64,000 bases of DNA from Vallitalea sp. (lineage in GTDB: Bacteria; Bacillota; Clostridia; Lachnospirales; Vallitaleaceae): positions 1 through 64,000 of the forward strand of contig JAOARM010000012.1 in NCBI GenBank assembly GCA_025210515.1, written 5' to 3'. The notes under the pieces were generated by a model, which saw only the letters and a list, made by a program, of their open reading frames with translations, ran no database searches and had not been told where the DNA came from. Below are positions 29,207 to 37,580 of this stretch, in pieces; within the stretch, counting starts at the first letter, position 1; every line of letters begins with the position of its first letter. Made by a program: the position numbers and the translations under genes.

Positions 29207-30331
29207 GTGAACTCTTCATTAACTGGTAAACAAATCTCTTATTTATTGTTTGGCATTACTATGGGTTATGCCGTCTTATCCATTCCAAAAAATGTTGCAG
29301 AAAAAGGAGGTACTGGTGGCTGGATGGTAGTAATTGTTGGCGTTATTATTACTATTGTGTTGTCACAAATGTTTATATATGTAGGAACTTACTTCACTAA
29401 TGAGACAATGGATGAATACCTTCCAAAACTTACAGGAAATTTCATTTCCTATTGTATTATAATTATTTTTGCTATATATACATTTTTAGTTGGTACTTTG
29501 ATTGCCAGATTAACTTGTGAAACAATAAGACTTACTATGTTAATTCATACTCCTGTATGGGCTTTGTGTGTTTTATTATTATTTGTATCATTCTATTCTA
29601 TGACGAAAAGTTTTCAATCTTTAGGTCGTATTGCCGAGATTTTTGGAATGATTATTATTATATTTGGAATTATGATTTTTACAATTATTTTTACACAAGG
29701 AAAGATTACTAATATTAAACCTATTTTTGCATTTAGTGAAATTGATTTTTTTGGAACACTATCAGTTATTGGATTCTCATTAACTGGTTTAGAAATATTT
29801 CCTATAATTCCAATGCATAATAACAAAAAAGAGATATCTAAAAATATAATTATTATTCAATTAATTATTGGATTTATGTATATTCTTATTATTGAGTGTT
29901 GTATTTCTGTAATGGGTGTGGAGAGTATTATTAAATATGAAGAAACTCTGTTCGCAACTATGAGAAGAATTGAGCTACCTCAACTACAATTTCTTAAACG
30001 TATAGATGGTATTTTTTTAATTGTATGGTTATTAGCTCTATATTTCACTGTATTATATGAATGTTATATTACAGTATATTTTACTGAAAAATTAATTAAA
30101 GTAAATAAAGCTAGTGATAAAAATAAAAATATTATTATATTAATAATATTTATAATTTCAATTATTGTGTGTCTAGCTCCATCAAGCCTTCTTGAAACTA
30201 AATCAATATTAAATATTATAGGCTATGTTGGTATAGGAATTAATATAGGTTTACCTCTTATACTATTTATACTTACTAAACTAAAGAAAAATAAAAAAAC
30301 AAGGTTTTCTATAGACAAAAAACATAATTAA
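29207..30331 (+). CDS. germinant receptor B subunit (GerAB/GerKB family), first copy
   Basis: An integral membrane protein of 374 residues with about ten hydrophobic helices in an APC-type transporter fold; the B subunit is the germinant-binding candidate. Typical features are LTGKQISYLLFGITMGYAVLSIPKN in overlapping form and GWMVVIVGV. The GTG start at 29207 follows AAGGAG, overlapping the end of the C-subunit gene. An in-frame GTG at 29183 lacks an RBS. It is clearly paralogous to the gene at 31791. Confidence 0.93.
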   Translation: MNSSLTGKQISYLLFGITMGYAVLSIPKNVAEKGGTGGWMVVIVGVIITIVLSQMFIYVGTYFTNETMDEYLPKLTGNFISYCIIIIFAIYTFLVGTLIARLTCETIRLTMLIHTPVWALCVLLLFVSFYSMTKSFQSLGRIAEIFGMIIIIFGIMIFTIIFTQGKITNIKPIFAFSEIDFFGTLSVIGFSLTGLEIFPIIPMHNNKKEISKNIIIIQLIIGFMYILIIECCISVMGVESIIKYEETLFATMRRIELPQLQFLKRIDGIFLIVWLLALYFTVLYECYITVYFTEKLIKVNKASDKNKNIIILIIFIISIIVCLAPSSLLETKSILNIIGYVGIGINIGLPLILFILTKLKKNKKTRFSIDKKHN

Positions 30332-30353
30332 ATATGATAAGGATGTTTATAAT

Positions 30354-31778
30354 ATGATTACTAATAAATATAACAAACATATCAATAAAACAAGATTAAA
30401 AGAATCAGGCATTAGTTCAAGATATCTTAAAGTTAATGATACTACTATTATTGTTTTATTTATAGAACAACTTACTGATAGAGCTGCACTTACTTCTTCT
30501 ATTATAAAACCTTTAGTTCTTAACACTACTAAAAATTTAACTATAGATAAGCTGATGCATTCCGTTATTTTTATGGATGATATGATTACAGATACAGACG
30601 AAAATAAGTTAATAGATTATATATTAAAAGGTCAATCTATTATTATTATTCCCACAGATGAAAAATACTTAATTGCTAATACATTAAAAGTTGAGAAACG
30701 TCAGATACAAGACCCTAGTATTGAAAGTACTATTAAGGGTGCTCGTGATGCCTTCACGGAAAACTATGATAATAATATTTCATTAATAAGATATAGATTA
30801 AAAGACCCTAAGTTACGTATTGATGAATTTGAAATTGGTAAACGTACTTTAACGACAGTTTCGGTTATCTATATTAAAGACATAGCCAATGATGCAATAG
30901 TACAATCTATAAAAGATAAATTATCTAAAATAGATATAGACGGTATATTAGAATCTGGTTATATTCAAAAATATATTTTAAATAATCCACATAACTTTTT
31001 CCCTCAAACTGGTATAGTGGAACGTTCTGATATTGCTTGTGCAAATATATTAGATGGAAAAGTTATCATTCTCGTTGAAGGTGGTAATCTTGCTCTTGTA
31101 TTACCTAAGACATTTATTGAATTTATCGATGCTAGTGATGATCATTATGATAATATAGTTATTAGTATATTTTCAAAATGTATTAGAATATTATGTATAT
31201 TTATTTCATTATTTTTAACTTCACTATATGTGGCAGTTGTTAGTTTTCATCCAGATATACTTCCTGCACAATATATTATTAGTTTAGCTACCTCAAGAGC
31301 CACTGTTCCTTTTAATGCATTTCTAGAAGCTTTTCTAATGGAATTAGTTGCAGAAATTCTTAGAGAAGCAAGTATTAGACTTCCAAAGCAAATAGGACCC
31401 GCAATTGGAATAGTAGGAACTATCGTTATAGGGCAAGCCTCAGTTGCTGCAGGTCTTATTAGCCCTTTATTAGTTATAATTGTGTCTTTATCCTTAATGG
31501 GCTCATTTGCCACAGCTGATTATACTATTACTAATACTATGAGAGTTATTAAATTTTTGATGATAATTATTACTAGTATTTTTGGATTATTTGGATTTAC
31601 TATGGGTATTATATTAATTACTATTAATATCTGCTCTATAGACAGCTTTGGAGTTTCTTATGTTTCACCTTTGTCACCATTTAATTTTACTAGTATAAAA
31701 AACTTATTTCTTAGCGACTCTACTTTATCTAATAAAAGACCTTCTTATTTGAAAACAAAAGATAAGACTAGGCATTAA
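30354..31778 (+). CDS. germinant receptor A subunit (GerAA/GerKA family)
   Basis: A 474-residue protein with a large cytoplasmic N-terminal domain (about 1-275) followed by four or five membrane helices. Conserved GerA segments are FFPQTGIVERSDIACANILDGKV, LVEGGNLALVLP, SFHPDILPAQYIISLATSRATVPFN in overlapping form, EAFLMELVAEILREASIRLPKQIG and IGQASVAAGLISPLLVI. RBS AAGGATG. It lies between the two B-subunit genes. Confidence 0.96.
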   Translation: MITNKYNKHINKTRLKESGISSRYLKVNDTTIIVLFIEQLTDRAALTSSIIKPLVLNTTKNLTIDKLMHSVIFMDDMITDTDENKLIDYILKGQSIIIIPTDEKYLIANTLKVEKRQIQDPSIESTIKGARDAFTENYDNNISLIRYRLKDPKLRIDEFEIGKRTLTTVSVIYIKDIANDAIVQSIKDKLSKIDIDGILESGYIQKYILNNPHNFFPQTGIVERSDIACANILDGKVIILVEGGNLALVLPKTFIEFIDASDDHYDNIVISIFSKCIRILCIFISLFLTSLYVAVVSFHPDILPAQYIISLATSRATVPFNAFLEAFLMELVAEILREASIRLPKQIGPAIGIVGTIVIGQASVAAGLISPLLVIIVSLSLMGSFATADYTITNTMRVIKFLMIIITSIFGLFGFTMGIILITINICSIDSFGVSYVSPLSPFNFTSIKNLFLSDSTLSNKRPSYLKTKDKTRH

Positions 31779-31790
31779 GAGGTGAACTGA

Positions 31791-32888
31791 TTGAATAAAT
31801 CATTAAGTAATAGCCAAATATCATTTATTGTATTTTGTTACACAATTGGATATGGTATTGTATCTCTTCCAAAAAATACAGCTATGAATCTTGGCACTAG
31901 TGGCTGGATTGCAATTGTCATTGGGGATTTAATATTACTTTTCTCTGCTTTTTTATTTCTATACTTAGCAAAGACTTTTAACAATAACACAATATATGAA
32001 TACAGTGAAATTCTCACCGGTAAATTAATAACATATATTATTATATTTATATTTTGTATATATTCTATTTCAACTGCTTCGATTATAACAAGATTATCTG
32101 CTGAAACAATTAAACTTACAATTTTAATAAATACTCCTTCTTGGGCTTTATCACTTATACTACTATCAGTAGTCTTGTATACACTAATTAACGAAATTAA
32201 TATATTAGGAAGGGTTTTTCAAGTAATTGGTATATTTGTTTTAATCACTATATTTTTTACCCCAGTCATTATATTCACTCAAGGTGACATAACTAATATA
32301 AAACCATTTTTTTCAGGGGATATAAAATCAATGATTGATACATTGCCAAGCATAATTTTTCCATTTGTTGGTATAGAGATATTATCTGTAATACCTCTTG
32401 ATTTTAAGAAAAATAATAAACATATTTCGTTGTATATAGCGTTAACTATTTTATTGATAGGAATACTATATGTTATGATAGTAGAATCATGTATCTCTGT
32501 AATGGGAACTAAGAGTATAATAAACTATGAGGATGCATTATTTGCGACTATAAGACGTATCGAATTTGATTTTTTACAGTTCTTAAAAAGATTTGATTCT
32601 ATATTTGTTATTACTAGGCTATTTATTATATATAGCTCAATTGTTTTATCACTCTATATACCTGTTTATTTGCTTAATAAACTATTCCCAAGTATATATA
32701 GAAATTATATTGTAATAACTGTCATTATAATAACATATGTAAGTGGACTTATTCCAAAAACTATGGATGCTTTAAGAACAATACTTAATTATGTTGGATA
32801 TATAAGTATTATTGTTATTATTGTTATCCCTCTATTACTTAGTATAATAACATTAATTAAAAAAAACAGAAATAATAACGCATTATAA
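31791..32888 (+). CDS. germinant receptor B subunit, second copy
   Basis: A 365-residue membrane protein with the same APC-type layout as the gene at 29207 (ISFIVFCYTIGYGIVSLPKN, GWIAIVIGD, EDALFATIRRIEFDFLQFLKR). TTG start after AGAGGTGA, 12 nt after the A-subunit gene. A receptor operon with two B subunits could give alternative receptors with different germinants. It ends 20 nt before the convergent recombinase gene. Confidence 0.93.
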   Translation: MNKSLSNSQISFIVFCYTIGYGIVSLPKNTAMNLGTSGWIAIVIGDLILLFSAFLFLYLAKTFNNNTIYEYSEILTGKLITYIIIFIFCIYSISTASIITRLSAETIKLTILINTPSWALSLILLSVVLYTLINEINILGRVFQVIGIFVLITIFFTPVIIFTQGDITNIKPFFSGDIKSMIDTLPSIIFPFVGIEILSVIPLDFKKNNKHISLYIALTILLIGILYVMIVESCISVMGTKSIINYEDALFATIRRIEFDFLQFLKRFDSIFVITRLFIIYSSIVLSLYIPVYLLNKLFPSIYRNYIVITVIIITYVSGLIPKTMDALRTILNYVGYISIIVIIVIPLLLSIITLIKKNRNNNAL

Positions 32889-32908
32889 TTTACATCACCA
32901 GAGCATTA

Positions 32909-34342
32909 TTATTTCATAATATAATATTCTATAATAATTGTTTTATCATATGAGTTAACTATGATTTTCTTAATAAATGACATTATAGCTATCCTTTTGT
33001 TATATTCTATTAGACTCTTTATATCAGTTATTTCAGATTGTTGGTTATATAGCTTATCATTATTTATATTTTCTTGTGCTGACTTTATAAGGCTATTTAA
33101 CTTATGTTCTTGTTGTTGAATTAATTTTTTATTTTGTCTATATTCTTCTAATGTATCTATTTGATTTATGTAAGCATCTCTAGCAAGGTTATATTTATTT
33201 ACAATAATTGCTTGCTTTTTATATAGATATTCTAACTCACTGTTACTATTATTTTTCTTATTACTTATAATTAACTCTATTATATTCATATCTTCATTGA
33301 TTTTTTTCATTATTGCATCTTCTATTGTCTTAACTTTTATATAATTAGATTTTGTACATGAGCCTTTTAGATATTTATTACATCTAAAATATTCATATTT
33401 ATGATTTACTTTAGTATATGTCATAGTCCCTCCACAAAATGGGCACTTCAATATACCTGCTAACCAATGCCTATAATCAGAATTATGTTTTGTATTTACT
33501 ATAGTTAGTTTTTCTAGTTTATTAATTCTTGATTTTGCACTCTCCCATAGTTTTTTATCAATAATAGGAATATGATTTCCTTTTGCAATAATCCAATCTT
33601 CTTTATTGTTCTCTTTATTATTATTTCTACAATTCCATCTTACATCTCCATAATAAAATGGATTTCTCAAAATATATTTAATAGCTCTTGATTCAAATAA
33701 GTGTCCTTTCTTAGTACGATATGATAAGTCATTAAGGTAAGTGGCAATTTGTCTATATGACATAGATTCATTAACAAATTTATCATATATAATCCTAATA
33801 ACTTCTGCTTCATTTTCAACTATAGTAGGCACTTTACCTTTTAATTCAACTTTATATCCATAAGGAGGGCTTCCTTGAAAACCTCCTCTTTTAGCTTTTT
33901 CTGTCATTCCTTTTCTAACTTCATCGGCTAAATTAAGGCTATAGTATTCTGCCATTGCTTCTAACATACTTTCAAGAATTATAGAAAACTTATCATCTTC
34001 TATTTGTTCCGTAATGCTTATTACTTTTATTCCATATTGCTTTTTTAGTAGAGATTTATATACTACACTATCTTCTCTATTTCTTGAAAATCTATCAAAT
34101 TTATGAACTAATATAAAGTCAAAAGGTCTTGGTTTCTTCTTAGCGTAATTAATCATTTTCATAAACTGTGGTCTTTTTTCTGCTTTTCTACCTGAAAATC
34201 CTTCATCTATAAATATATGCTGTGCATCAATGGCTATATTATTTTTCTCTGCATATTTATATATTGCACTTTTTTGTGCATCTGGTGAAAATTCCAGTTG
34301 CTCATGTGTACTGACTCTTATATATATAGCTCCTTTTTGCAT
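32909..34342 (-). CDS. large serine recombinase
   Basis: A 477-residue site-specific recombinase. The N-terminal resolvase domain begins KGAIYIRVSTHEQLEFSPDAQ, with catalytic Ser11 and the arginines of HKFDRFSRNRED. Next come the recombinase domain (GSPPYGYKVE), a zinc ribbon (CPFCGG...FRCNKYLKGSC) and a coiled-coil region (about 360-440) of the kind that controls integration versus excision in this family. ATG at 34342 has GGTGA upstream; the frame opens at 34384 without an RBS. It lies 70 nt from the right junction, as expected for the element's own recombinase. It is similar in type to SpoIVCA, which excises skin. Confidence 0.96.
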   Translation of the reverse strand: MQKGAIYIRVSTHEQLEFSPDAQKSAIYKYAEKNNIAIDAQHIFIDEGFSGRKAEKRPQFMKMINYAKKKPRPFDFILVHKFDRFSRNREDSVVYKSLLKKQYGIKVISITEQIEDDKFSIILESMLEAMAEYYSLNLADEVRKGMTEKAKRGGFQGSPPYGYKVELKGKVPTIVENEAEVIRIIYDKFVNESMSYRQIATYLNDLSYRTKKGHLFESRAIKYILRNPFYYGDVRWNCRNNNKENNKEDWIIAKGNHIPIIDKKLWESAKSRINKLEKLTIVNTKHNSDYRHWLAGILKCPFCGGTMTYTKVNHKYEYFRCNKYLKGSCTKSNYIKVKTIEDAIMKKINEDMNIIELIISNKKNNSNSELEYLYKKQAIIVNKYNLARDAYINQIDTLEEYRQNKKLIQQQEHKLNSLIKSAQENINNDKLYNQQSEITDIKSLIEYNKRIAIMSFIKKIIVNSYDKTIIIEYYIMK

Positions 34343-34350
34343 ATGATCAC

Positions 34351-34377
34351 CATATATTATTTTATTAATAATATATG
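34351..34377. promoter_or_regulatory. inverted repeat in the recombinase upstream region
   Basis: CATATATTAT and ATAATATATG are perfect 10-bp arms around TTTATTA. They lie between the recombinase start codon and the right junction. On the minus strand CATATATTA also fits a mother-cell sigma -10 (sigma-K CATANNNTA, close to sigma-E CATACANT). The -35 is weak, so it may instead be an operator or RNA hairpin. Confidence 0.4.
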
Positions 34378-34399
34378 ATTGCATTTCATTTTTTAACCC

Positions 34400-34432
34400 A
34401 ATAACTATAAAGATGACCCAATGGGGTAGTAA
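34400..34432. other. right junction (attR-type) of sleC element
   Basis: The core GATGACC lies at 34412-34418 with TG at 34414-34415. The left half (AACTATAAA) is element sequence. The right half (CAATGGGGTAG) resumes sleC in frame. Confidence 0.85.
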
Positions 34433-34799
34433 ATATCGTGGAGATATAGGAAATAACGCTATCGAAATACTTAGATATTTCTATGGAGAAGATATTTATA
34501 TTAATACAGCAGAAGAAGTAATGGGTATACCTGAATCCTTCCCAGGCTATAACCTTAGTGTAGGTTCTACTGGTGCACCTGTTAGAACTATACAATCACA
34601 ACTGAATGCTATTTCAAAAAATTATCCAGCAATTCCTAAGTTAAAAGTTGATGGACAATATGGACAAAAAACAAAAGATGCTGTTGAAACATTCCAGAAA
34701 GTATTCTATCTTCCTGTTACAGGTATTGTTGATTACCCAACATGGTATAAAATATCCGATATCTTCGTTGCTGTTACAAGATTAGCTGAATTAGCTTAG
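34413..34799 (+). CDS. sleC: spore cortex-lytic enzyme SleC, C-terminal part (gene interrupted)
   Basis: Codes for the last 126 residues of SleC plus the MT shared with the core. It starts QWGSKYRGDIGNNAIEILRYFYG and has a peptidoglycan-binding domain (VGSTGAPVRTIQSQLN, KVDGQYGQKTKDAVETFQ) and the end WYKISDIFVAVTRLAELA. An ATG exists at 34413 only because the core is ATGACC; there is no RBS, so it is unlikely to be translated alone. The preserved frame and undamaged sequence suggest selection on the joined gene. Confidence 0.92.
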   Translation: MTQWGSKYRGDIGNNAIEILRYFYGEDIYINTAEEVMGIPESFPGYNLSVGSTGAPVRTIQSQLNAISKNYPAIPKLKVDGQYGQKTKDAVETFQKVFYLPVTGIVDYPTWYKISDIFVAVTRLAELA

Positions 34800-34807
34800 A
34801 AACAAAT

Positions 34808-34838
34808 GGAGCTGTCTCATTATGAGGCAGCCCTTTTT
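34808..34838 (+). terminator. terminator after sleC
   Basis: GAGCTGTCTCA and TGAGGCAGCCC form a stem followed by five T, 9 nt after the sleC stop codon. Confidence 0.8.
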
Positions 34839-34977
34839 ATTCCATTCTATTATTGATAGAATTATCATTATAAGTATTCTTCATATCTATAACTTTTGTA
34901 TTTTGAACTAGTTCATTATTGATGTATTTAAAAGGTTGATTAAGTATTCTAGCATCCTTCTCTTCTTGTGATAACAT
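34837..34977 (-). CDS. possible small protein
   Basis: A 46-residue frame (MLSQEEKDARILNQPFKYI... ) with AGGAT five bases before the ATG, 14 nt after another small frame. It is polar and Asn-rich with no known family. Its end touches the sleC terminator. It could be real or chance. Confidence 0.35.
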   Translation of the reverse strand: MLSQEEKDARILNQPFKYINNELVQNTKVIDMKNTYNDNSINNRME

Positions 34978-34991
34978 GTCTTATATCCTAA

Positions 34992-35126
34992 TTATTCTTT
35001 TTCTTCTAAAACAGTTTCAATTTCTGGTTGAGATAACGAATCATCTTTATCATTAACTACATTAATTCCTAATACTATTAAAATAAAAATTAATAGTGTA
35101 ACTAAAAATATTATTATCTTTTTCAT
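34992..35126 (-). CDS. small single-pass membrane peptide
   Basis: A 44-residue frame (MKKIIIFLVTLLIFILIVLG... then an acidic tail ending VLEEKE). GGAGGG lies 12 nt upstream. One N-terminal hydrophobic helix. It lies just downstream of the LytTR regulator gene, so it could belong to that unit. No family recognised. Confidence 0.45.
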   Translation of the reverse strand: MKKIIIFLVTLLIFILIVLGINVVNDKDDSLSQPEIETVLEEKE

Positions 35127-35170
35127 ATTCTGATAGCCCTCCTTATTTCTTAATAAAATTGCCATATTTT

Positions 35171-35905
35171 TTAGATGTTACCAAATCTTTCTTCTAGTAC
35201 ATTTGCCTTATCTTTTGTCAATAGCGCATCTATATCACAGTCTTTAAATTTAACAATATATGTCCATCTTCCATAAACTGATATTGTTGATATTTTATCA
35301 ATTCTAATTATATAAGATTTATGACTTCGTATAAAATCTTGCTTTGGTAGTATATTTTCCATTTCAAGAAGTGTTTTATTAATCACATATTTACCCTTTT
35401 CAGTTACAATAACTGTAGATCTATTTTCTCTTTCAATTAATATAATTTCTTCTGGTTTAATTAATACCATGCCATCTTTTATTTTAAGTAATATTTCTTC
35501 TTTCTCTAATTCTCTATCTACATATTTTATCTGTGATGTACCTAATAATGATTGATTAATTTTGTTAATTGTCTTATGTAATCTATCTAACTTAAATGGT
35601 TTTACTATATAATCATAGGCATATAATTCAAAAGCCTCTGACATGTAATTTACATGAGCTGTTATAAAAACAATCATACATCTAGGGTTAATGTCAAGAA
35701 TTAATTTAGCTGCTTCAATACCATCAAGTCCCGGCATATCAATATCTAAAAATGCTGCATCTATTTTATTGTTATCAACTGCCAAAACAGCTTCTTGACC
35801 AGTTGATGCCTGTGCTACTATTTGAATATCTTCTATTTTATTAAGAGCTTTCTTTAGTATGAATCTCATATTACTGTCATCGTCTGCGATTAATACTTTT
35901 AACAC
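35171..35905 (-). CDS. LytTR-family response regulator
   Basis: A 244-residue two-component regulator. The receiver domain has Asp9-Asp10 acid pocket residues, phospho-acceptor Asp54 in AFLDIDMPG, and the conserved Lys in IVKPFK. The C-terminal LytTR DNA-binding domain has IILIERENRSTVIVTEKGKY and FIRSHKSYIIRIDKI in overlapping form. GTG start after AAGGAG. Its likely partner kinase is at 37581-38471, on the other side of floA-nfeD, all on the same strand. Confidence 0.93.
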   Translation of the reverse strand: MLKVLIADDDSNMRFILKKALNKIEDIQIVAQASTGQEAVLAVDNNKIDAAFLDIDMPGLDGIEAAKLILDINPRCMIVFITAHVNYMSEAFELYAYDYIVKPFKLDRLHKTINKINQSLLGTSQIKYVDRELEKEEILLKIKDGMVLIKPEEIILIERENRSTVIVTEKGKYVINKTLLEMENILPKQDFIRSHKSYIIRIDKISTISVYGRWTYIVKFKDCDIDALLTKDKANVLEERFGNI

Positions 35906-36005
35906 TAGTCTTAGACTCCTTTTTTCTCAAGCTTATTGGTTTAGATAATATTTCATTCATTATAATGGCTTTTTTCAATTCTTTTTTTGATATATCTACT
36001 TTCAT
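35877..36005 (-). CDS. possible small basic protein between floA and regulator
   Basis: A 42-residue Lys/Arg-rich frame (MKVDISKKELKKAIIMNEI... ending SINRRR). Its ATG directly follows the floA stop codon, and GGAGATG lies in the floA tail. It overlaps the start of the regulator gene by 29 nt, which would couple translation. No family recognised. Confidence 0.45.
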   Translation of the reverse strand: MKVDISKKELKKAIIMNEILSKPISLRKKESKTSVKSINRRR

Positions 36006-36968
36006 TTATTGTTCATCTCCAATTGATTTTCTCATAGATGTATCTGCCTTAACATTTTCAATATTATAATAATCCATAATACCTAAATTACCTTTTTTAA
36101 ATGCATCTGATATAGCTAAAGGTATTTCTGCTTCCGCTTTTACAACTTTTGCTCTCATTTCTTCTACTTTTGCCTTCATTTCTTGCTCTTTAGCAATAGC
36201 TATTGCTCTTCTTTCTTCTGCTTTAGCTTGAGCTATTTGCTTATCTGCTTCTGCTTGTTCAATCTGCAATCTGGCTCCAATATTTTTACCTAAATCAATA
36301 TCCGCTATATCAATAGACAAAATTTCAAAAGCTGTGCCTGAATCTAATCCCTTACCTAAAACTCTTTCTGAAATTAAATCTGGATTTTCAAGAACTACTT
36401 TATGTGAATCTGCTGAACCAACAGTAGTAACAATTCCTTCACCAACTCTAGCGATAACAGTTTCCTCTCCTGCTCCACCTACCAGTCTATTAAGATTAGC
36501 TCTAACTGTTACTCTTGCAACTGCTTTCACTTCTATACCATCTTTTGCAACTGCAACAACAAGTGGTGTTTCAATAATTTTAGGTTTTACACTCATTTTA
36601 ACAGCTTCTAATACATTACGTCCTGCTAAATCAATGGCAGCAGCTCTTTCAAAAGTTAGCTCTAATTCTGCTCTATGTGCTGCAATTAAGGCATCCACTA
36701 CCTTATCTACATCTCCTCCAGCTAGAAAATGTGATTCAAGTTGATTAACAGATAATGTTAACCCTGCTTTTGTTGCCCGGATAAGTGGTAATACAATTCT
36801 AGTAGGTCTTACTCTTCTTAATTTCATACCAATAAGTGTCAATAAACCAATTTTTACATTTGATGCAATAGCTGCTATCCACAACCGCACTGGAATAACA
36901 CTTACAAATAATGCTATAACTAATACAATTATACCTATTACAATTAATACACTTGTGATATTTCCCAT
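36006..36968 (-). CDS. floA: flotillin-like protein FloA
   Basis: A membrane scaffold of functional membrane microdomains, 320 residues. An N-terminal membrane hairpin (about 5-27) is followed by the FloA-specific [19 protein letters not shown] stretch (here [17 protein letters not shown]), [17 protein letters not shown], and a long Ala/Glu helix ([18 protein letters not shown]). ATG at 36968 follows GGGAGG; an earlier in-frame ATG at 36983 lacks an RBS. It pairs with nfeD 27 nt upstream, the usual flotillin-NfeD pair. Confidence 0.95.
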   Translation of the reverse strand: MGNITSVLIVIGIIVLVIALFVSVIPVRLWIAAIASNVKIGLLTLIGMKLRRVRPTRIVLPLIRATKAGLTLSVNQLESHFLAGGDVDKVVDALIAAHRAELELTFERAAAIDLAGRNVLEAVKMSVKPKIIETPLVVAVAKDGIEVKAVARVTVRANLNRLVGGAGEETVIARVGEGIVTTVGSADSHKVVLENPDLISERVLGKGLDSGTAFEILSIDIADIDLGKNIGARLQIEQAEADKQIAQAKAEERRAIAIAKEQEMKAKVEEMRAKVVKAEAEIPLAISDAFKKGNLGIMDYYNIENVKADTSMRKSIGDEQ

Positions 36969-36995
36969 ATTATTTCCTCCCAAATATTACTAATT

Positions 36996-37463
36996 TCATG
37001 CCAGTTTCTTAACAATTATTTTATTTCCCTTAACATTACTTACAATAACTTTTGAACCTTTTGATATAAAGTCACCATTGGTTATAACGTCTAATCTTAC
37101 ACCATCAAAATCAGCATTACCACTTGGTCTAAGTGGCGTCAGTGCAACACCCTCTTTGTCTAAGAAAAATAATAAATCATTTTCTTGTTCATCCATTTTA
37201 AGACTTTCTTCTAGAATTATTGGATTGCCTTTTTTCAACATTATTTTATAAATAATAATTAATAATAAAATTGCAATCACTAAAATGAATAGAAATAATA
37301 TAACCCCTTCCATAAAACTTTTAGAAGTTATAATGACTCCTGCTAAGATGGATACTATACCTATACATCCTATTATACCAAAATTAGGTATAATAATTTC
37401 TAGTCCTAATAGTATAATACCAAGTATTATTAAGCTTAATGAAATGATATTAATGATATCCAT
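36996..37463 (-). CDS. NfeD-family membrane protein
   Basis: A 155-residue short-form NfeD. Three or four N-terminal membrane helices (LIILGIILLGLEIIIPNFGIIG) are followed by a small OB-fold domain from about 100 (GVALTPLRPSGNADFDGVRLDV, VSNVKGNKIIVKK). NfeD proteins partner flotillins. RBS GGGAGGTG. First of the nfeD-floA pair. Confidence 0.9.
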   Translation of the reverse strand: MDIINIISLSLIILGIILLGLEIIIPNFGIIGCIGIVSILAGVIITSKSFMEGVILFLFILVIAILLLIIIYKIMLKKGNPIILEESLKMDEQENDLLFFLDKEGVALTPLRPSGNADFDGVRLDVITNGDFISKGSKVIVSNVKGNKIIVKKLA

Positions 37464-37580
37464 CTATACACCTCCCTTTTCTTGATTAAGCTTAACTTTA
37501 TCATACACTTAATTTATATTTGTTCAATACATTTTGTTTTAGTTATACATTTTTATGTTTGAAATGTCACTTAAATTATC

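Larger units (their letters stand above)
27923..34414. mobile_element. 6,492-bp serine-recombinase intervening element within sleC (skin-like)
   Basis: The element is bounded by GATGACC at 27920-27926 and 34412-34418. It carries four germinant-receptor genes on the plus strand and a large serine recombinase on the minus strand next to the right end. Deleting it joins TGG ATG ACC CAA TGG in frame and restores SleC. The rejoined element ends form ACTATAA-AGATGACC-TTATAGT, with 10 of 14 positions paired around the centre. The rejoined sleC site has 8 of 14 paired around the same centre. This two-site symmetry is what a serine integrase attP and attB should show. No excision-directionality gene was recognised. 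Comparable sporulation elements are skin in sigK and those in spsM and spoVFB of Bacillus. Confidence 0.9.

Noticed and set aside
27923..34414. Prophage or conjugative element
   Set aside because: No phage structural, replication, relaxase or transfer genes; only receptor genes and one recombinase.
34413..34799. Independent small gene starting at the ATG of the att core
   Set aside because: No RBS, and the protein begins in the middle of the conserved SleC sequence. It is the separated C-terminus.
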